10,451 nt of DNA. It comes from Acidobacteriota bacterium. GTDB taxonomy: Bacteria > Acidobacteriota > UBA6911 > RPQK01 > JAPXNP01. The notes under the pieces are model-generated. The model worked only from the letters and a program-made list of their open reading frames with translations. It ran no database searches and was not told the DNA's origin. The DNA lies in NCBI GenBank assembly GCA_030614585.1, contig JAUWTT010000086.1, positions 1-10,451 on the forward strand, given 5' to 3'. The position numbers and the translations under genes were made by a program. Numbering within the stretch: position 1 is the first letter of the stretch; every line of letters starts with the position of its first letter. Of this stretch, positions 6,883 through 10,451 are shown in pieces.

Positions 6883-8871
6883 ATGGCACAAGCAGTTATC
6901 GACATAGACTCGATGGAGCAGAAGATCGATCCAATTGAAGAACGGCCCTCGTTAGTAATTGGAGAGCCGGGTCTTCACGGGGTCACGGAAGCAGTTGCTC
7001 GACCGATCGAATGGAAGCCGCCTCTGGGTTGGTATATCGCCCTCGGAATATCGCTTTGCATGTTAGGGTTGTTTGGTATCAGCGTGACCTGGCTCCTCCT
7101 GAATGGCGTCGGAATCTGGGGTAACAATAATCCTGTTGCCTGGGGCTGGCCCATCGTTAACTTCGTGTTTTGGGTTGGCATCGGCCACGCGGGAACGCTC
7201 ATCTCAGCTGTCTTGTTTCTATTCCGTCAGCAGTGGCGGACCTCAATCAACCGTGCGGCGGAGGCTATGACCATCTTCGCCGTCATGTGCGCCCTGGTTT
7301 TCCCAGCTATTCATACCGGGCGACCCTGGTTAGATTACTGGATGATGCCGCTGCCCAATGAGATGGGCATCTATCCTCAGTTTCGCAGCCCGCTGATGTG
7401 GGACGTCTTCGCCGTCTCAGTTTACTTCACCATTTCACTGATTTTCTGGTACATCGGCTTGATCCCAGATCTCGCGACGATGCGGGATCGAACAAAACAG
7501 AAGCTTCGCCGACTGATGTACGGGACCCTGGCCCTTGGATGGCGAGGCTCGGGCAGGCACTGGCTCCACTATGAGCGAGCCTACCTGCTGCTGGCCGGTC
7601 TGGCAACGCCCTTGGTGCTTTCAGTCCATTCAGTGGTTTCGTTTGACTTTGCGGTTTCGAATCTACCCGGTTGGCATACCACTATTTTTCCGCCCTATTT
7701 CGTTGCAGGCGCCATCTTCTCGGGCATGGCCATGGTCATCACCCTCATGGTGATCTGTCGAGTCGCGTTCAAGCTGAAGCACATCATTACGATGCTGCAC
7801 TTCGACCGAATGGCAAAACTGATCTTGTTCACCGGGAGTATAGTCGGCTTTGCTTACTCCATCGAGTTCTTTGTAGCCTGGTATTCCGGCAATCCTTACG
7901 AACAGTTTGCCTTCATCAATCGCGCTTTCGGATCCTATGCCTGGGCGTACTGGATCATGTTGAGCTGCAACCTTCTTTCACCGCAAGTGTTCTGGTTCAA
8001 ACGGGCACGCACCAGCATTCCAATTCTCTTTGCGATTTCGATCGTGGTGAACATCGGCATGTGGTTCGAGCGATTCGTGATTGTTGTGACTTCGCTACAC
8101 GCCGATTTCCTGCCATCCAGCTGGGGCTATTTCTCACCAACCCTGTGGGATATCTCAACGCTCATCGGCAGCTTCGGCCTCTTTTTCACTCTGTTCTGTT
8201 TATTCGTTCGGTACTTTCCAATGGTCGCGATGGCTGAGCTGAAAGGCGTACTTCCCGAGGCCCGTGTTCATGTGGATGTCACAGCGGTACAACCTGCTGT
8301 CGTCTCCGAGGAAAATGTGCCTGCAAAGACCGACGATTCCGGGAAGGAAGTGTATGGCCTCCTGGCAGAGTTTGACGACCCGGAACAACTGCTGCGAGCT
8401 TCACACATGGTACGGGAAGCAAACTACACGCGCTGGGACGCACATAGCCCCTTTCCGGTACATGGGCTCGAACGGATCATGGGATTACGAAAATCCAGAG
8501 TACCGTGGCTGGTACTGGTCATGGGACTGTCCGGAGCCGTAGCTGGGATGCTCCTTCAATGGTGGGTCAGCTCGATCGCATACCCGCTCGTGATTGCTGG
8601 AAAGCCATTGTTCAGTTGGCCGGCCTTCGTGCCCATCATGTTTGAGTGCGGTGTTCTTGGAGGCGGATTGGGAGCCCTGCTCGGATTTCTGCTCTTTTCC
8701 AGACTTCCCGAGCATTACCACCCTCTGTTCAATTCCAAACGCTTCGAACGGATGAGTGACGACAAGTTCTTCCTTTCAATCGAGGCGCAAGATCCCAAGT
8801 TTAAAAGAGAGAAGACCGAGAAGCTGCTCTGGAGCACCGGCGCAGCGAATGTGGAGTCAATCACGGCCTGA
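6883..8871 (+). CDS. actCD: ActC-ActD fusion: NrfD-like quinone subunit joined to DUF3341 subunit of ACIII
   Basis: This is one frame of 662 codons. Residues 1 to about 450 are ActC: a cytoplasmic N-terminus, then ten membrane helices with the family markers GIGHAGTLISAVLFLFRQQW, HTGRPWLDYWMMPLPN and the YERAYLLLAGLATPLVLSVH segment. This subunit binds quinol next to the [3Fe-4S] cluster of ActB. Residues about 451-488 form a linker rich in Val, Glu, Asp and Lys with no membrane character. Residues about 489-662 are ActD (DUF3341): YGLLAEFDDPEQLLRA, two membrane helices around AYPLVIAGKPLFSWPAFVPI, and a charged tail. ActC and ActD are normally separate neighbouring genes. The fusion is topologically reasonable, because an even number of helices puts the ActC end and the ActD start on the same, cytoplasmic, side. 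ATG 6883 has only a weak GGAA (6875-6878) before it. It lies downstream of the oxidase genes instead of after actB. Confidence 0.95.
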   Translation: MAQAVIDIDSMEQKIDPIEERPSLVIGEPGLHGVTEAVARPIEWKPPLGWYIALGISLCMLGLFGISVTWLLLNGVGIWGNNNPVAWGWPIVNFVFWVGIGHAGTLISAVLFLFRQQWRTSINRAAEAMTIFAVMCALVFPAIHTGRPWLDYWMMPLPNEMGIYPQFRSPLMWDVFAVSVYFTISLIFWYIGLIPDLATMRDRTKQKLRRLMYGTLALGWRGSGRHWLHYERAYLLLAGLATPLVLSVHSVVSFDFAVSNLPGWHTTIFPPYFVAGAIFSGMAMVITLMVICRVAFKLKHIITMLHFDRMAKLILFTGSIVGFAYSIEFFVAWYSGNPYEQFAFINRAFGSYAWAYWIMLSCNLLSPQVFWFKRARTSIPILFAISIVVNIGMWFERFVIVVTSLHADFLPSSWGYFSPTLWDISTLIGSFGLFFTLFCLFVRYFPMVAMAELKGVLPEARVHVDVTAVQPAVVSEENVPAKTDDSGKEVYGLLAEFDDPEQLLRASHMVREANYTRWDAHSPFPVHGLERIMGLRKSRVPWLVLVMGLSGAVAGMLLQWWVSSIAYPLVIAGKPLFSWPAFVPIMFECGVLGGGLGALLGFLLFSRLPEHYHPLFNSKRFERMSDDKFFLSIEAQDPKFKREKTEKLLWSTGAANVESITA

Positions 8872-8924
8872 TCCAAGAGAAAAGAGAAGCGCAACCCCAG
8901 GTAGCGCAAAGCAGTATTCGAGAC

Positions 8925-8930
8925 AAGGAG
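8925..8930 (+). promoter_or_regulatory. Ribosome binding site AAGGAG for the GTG start of actF
   Basis: AAGGAG lies 11 bases before GTG 8942, a slightly long but acceptable spacing. It supports GTG as the start of actF, giving MTVQKQISLP as the N-terminus. Confidence 0.6.
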
Positions 8931-8941
8931 AATAGTCAAAC

Positions 8942-10150
8942 GTGACAGTTCAAAAACAGATTTCGTTGCCGACGGACGAGATTTTCGTTCCACAGAAGCA
9001 CGGACTCCTTCGACTCCAGTGGATATGTGGAGGAGGAGGGATTCTGGCCCTGGCCGCGGCGATTCTGGTAGGCATTTCGAATACCCAGCAGTTCTACTTC
9101 TCGTACCTGGTGTCTTATCTATTCGTTCTCACGGTGGCCGTTGGAGCACTGGCCTTTGTTCTGATTCAGTTTGTGACTCGCGCGGGATGGAGTGTCGCTG
9201 TCAGGCGGACAGCCGAACACGTCATGGGGACAATCCCTTTTCTTCTGCTTCTCTCCATTCCGGTATTGATCGGGTTTGAACAACTGTTCTCCTGGTCAGA
9301 TGCCAGTAAGGTCGCTCACGATCCGCTCCTCCAGGGAAAACAAGCTTACTTGAACCCTGGTTTCTTTTACTTGCGGACGGCCGTGTTCCTGCTCAGCTGG
9401 GCTGCGATCGGCTATTGGTTTCGAAAACGGTCACTGGCACAGGACGAACAGGGCGGATCCCGGATCACTAGAACCCTTCAAACGGCCAGCGCCCCAGCGA
9501 TTGCCTGGTTTGCCGTCTCTTTGACCTTCTTCTCTTTCGACTGGATCATGTCCCTTGATCCCCACTGGTATTCGACTGTCTTCGGGGTCTATATCTTCGG
9601 AGGGAGTTTCATGGCCAGTCTGGCTCTGATAATCCTACTGGTTCTGATCCTCCAGCATGGTAATCTCCTGACTAACATGGTCAACTCGGAGCACCTGCAC
9701 GACCTCGGGAAGCTCATGTTCGGTTTCGTAGTTTTCTGGGCGTACATCGCCTTCTCGCAATTCATGCTGATCTGGTACGCAAACATCCCTGAGGAGACAA
9801 TCTGGTACGCTCACCGGCTCAGGCACGGCTGGGAATTCGTCACCATACTTCTGGCTCTGGGACACTTCGTCATCCCGTTTTTCGTCTTGCTTTCCAGAAC
9901 CACCAAACGAAACAAGCAGGTCCTATGGGGGGTAACCATTTGGCTTCTCCTGATGCACTACCTTGATCTCTACTGGTTGGTGATGCCCGTTCATTCTGAA
10001 GGCTTCCATCCTCACTTGTTGGACCTGCTCACGCTGCTGGGAGTTAGCGGACTCTTTTCAGCTGCGCTGATAAGGCTGATGGTGGGGCCCGCCCTCATCC
10101 CGACACGGGACCCGAGACTCGCCGAATCTCTTTCCTTCGAGAATATGTGA
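8942..10150 (+). CDS. actF: ActF, second NrfD-like membrane subunit of alternative complex III
   Basis: This is a 402-residue protein starting at GTG, with about ten transmembrane helices and no heme or iron-sulfur motif. The family signature is clear in the fifth and sixth helices: FFSFDWIMSLDPHWYSTVFG, followed by VYIFGGSF. Other conserved parts are LGKLMFGFVVFWAYIAFSQF, MLIWYANIPEETIWY, and the HYLDLYWLVMPVH segment near the end. ActF resembles ActC in fold and is often annotated as quinone-binding subunit 2, but in known structures the quinone site next to the iron-sulfur chain is in ActC. ActF is thought to serve in proton translocation or in structure. It lies 70 bases after actCD and is the last recognisable gene of the cluster. 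Confidence 0.94.
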   Translation: MTVQKQISLPTDEIFVPQKHGLLRLQWICGGGGILALAAAILVGISNTQQFYFSYLVSYLFVLTVAVGALAFVLIQFVTRAGWSVAVRRTAEHVMGTIPFLLLLSIPVLIGFEQLFSWSDASKVAHDPLLQGKQAYLNPGFFYLRTAVFLLSWAAIGYWFRKRSLAQDEQGGSRITRTLQTASAPAIAWFAVSLTFFSFDWIMSLDPHWYSTVFGVYIFGGSFMASLALIILLVLILQHGNLLTNMVNSEHLHDLGKLMFGFVVFWAYIAFSQFMLIWYANIPEETIWYAHRLRHGWEFVTILLALGHFVIPFFVLLSRTTKRNKQVLWGVTIWLLLMHYLDLYWLVMPVHSEGFHPHLLDLLTLLGVSGLFSAALIRLMVGPALIPTRDPRLAESLSFENM

Positions 10151-10451
10151 GGGGAACTCAGCGGTCCTTTCAGGGCTCGGACAACATTCAGCGCTGCTGA
10201 CTCTCCCGAAGCTATTCATAGTAAACCCCTTATTTCCTTTGTGTCCTTGGTGGTTCCCACGAATAGTAGCCTCACGGAGAAGGTTTATCAGCTTGCAGCC
10301 ACTCGCGACAAAGCCTAGAATAAAAGAAAAGGATTCCCAGGAGCCGGGAGCTCTGAGCAGGCCCTTCTCTGATTGACTTGGACACACGCTTGATGTGCCA
10401 GACTTCTGGTTAGCTTGTTAAAGAGAAGGAGACGGAACCGGGCTTGCCTGC
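10151..10451. other. Intergenic stretch after actF, no gene recognised
   Basis: These 301 bases carry no supported coding region on either strand and no convincing hairpin followed by a T-run, so no terminator can be named. A short repeat-like motif lies at 10235-10252. Near the edge AAGGAG (10426-10431) is followed 12 bases later by TTG (10444), which might open another gene on the plus strand, but too little is visible to call it. Confidence 0.6.
10235..10252. repeat. Two 9-bp direct units (TCCTTTGTG, TCCTTGGTG)
   Basis: The two units differ at one base. On the minus strand the region reads as CACCAAGGACACAAAGGA. I recall very similar CACAAAGGACACAAAGG strings between genes in many unrelated uncultured bacteria; this is memory, not a search. 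Its role is unknown. Confidence 0.45.

Noticed and set aside
10160..10185. Terminator after actF (GTCC...GGAC pairing)
   Set aside because: Only four base pairs around an 11-base loop and no T-run; not supported.
10058..10387. Minus-strand frame of 109 codons over the end of actF
   Set aside because: It overlaps the actF 3' end, has a repeat-derived sequence (NHQGHKGNKG), and shows no domain; treated as a shadow.

Overview
The window is one plus-strand respiratory gene cluster from an aerobic, Gram-negative-type bacterium. It encodes most of an alternative complex III (ACIII, a quinol:electron-acceptor oxidoreductase that replaces the bc1 complex) together with a complete structural set for a caa3-type cytochrome c oxidase. 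Nine genes and the 3' end of a tenth are all on the same strand, with short gaps or overlaps, so they look like one transcription unit that enters the window from the left and ends near 10150. The sequence gives no reliable species marker. Medium-GC DNA, the ACIII type and the gene neighbours would fit Acidobacteriota or a related uncultured, FCB-like lineage, but this is only a weak guess.

Layout: (1) 1-1031, 3' part of actB, the iron-sulfur subunit. (2) 1069-1695, actE, a monoheme c lipoprotein. (3) 1867-2283, a small one-helix membrane protein of unknown function that starts with TTG directly after a short 8-bp tandem repeat. (4) 2315-3130, a SCO1/SenC copper chaperone. (5) 3238-6823, coxB-coxA-coxC-coxD, overlapping or nearly so. 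coxB carries a C-terminal cytochrome c domain (caa3), and coxA is of the A2 type (YSHPAVY in place of GHPEVY). (6) 6883-8871, one 662-codon gene joining the NrfD-like quinone subunit ActC to the DUF3341 subunit ActD. (7) 8942-10150, actF, the second NrfD-like membrane subunit. (8) 10151-10451, no recognisable gene, but a short repeat-like motif.

How it works together: quinol would be oxidised at ActC next to the iron-sulfur chain of ActB. Electrons would pass through the c-type hemes (ActE and presumably an upstream ActA that is not visible) to the cytochrome c domain and CuA centre of CoxB, and then to the heme-copper site of CoxA, where oxygen is reduced. SCO would help load copper into CuA.

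The two most notable points are that the oxidase genes lie inside the act set (actB-actE-x-sco-coxBACD-actCD-actF), and that actC and actD are one reading frame. Both fit a physically coupled ACIII-caa3 supercomplex. Nothing in the window points to a mobile element, CRISPR array, tRNA or rRNA.
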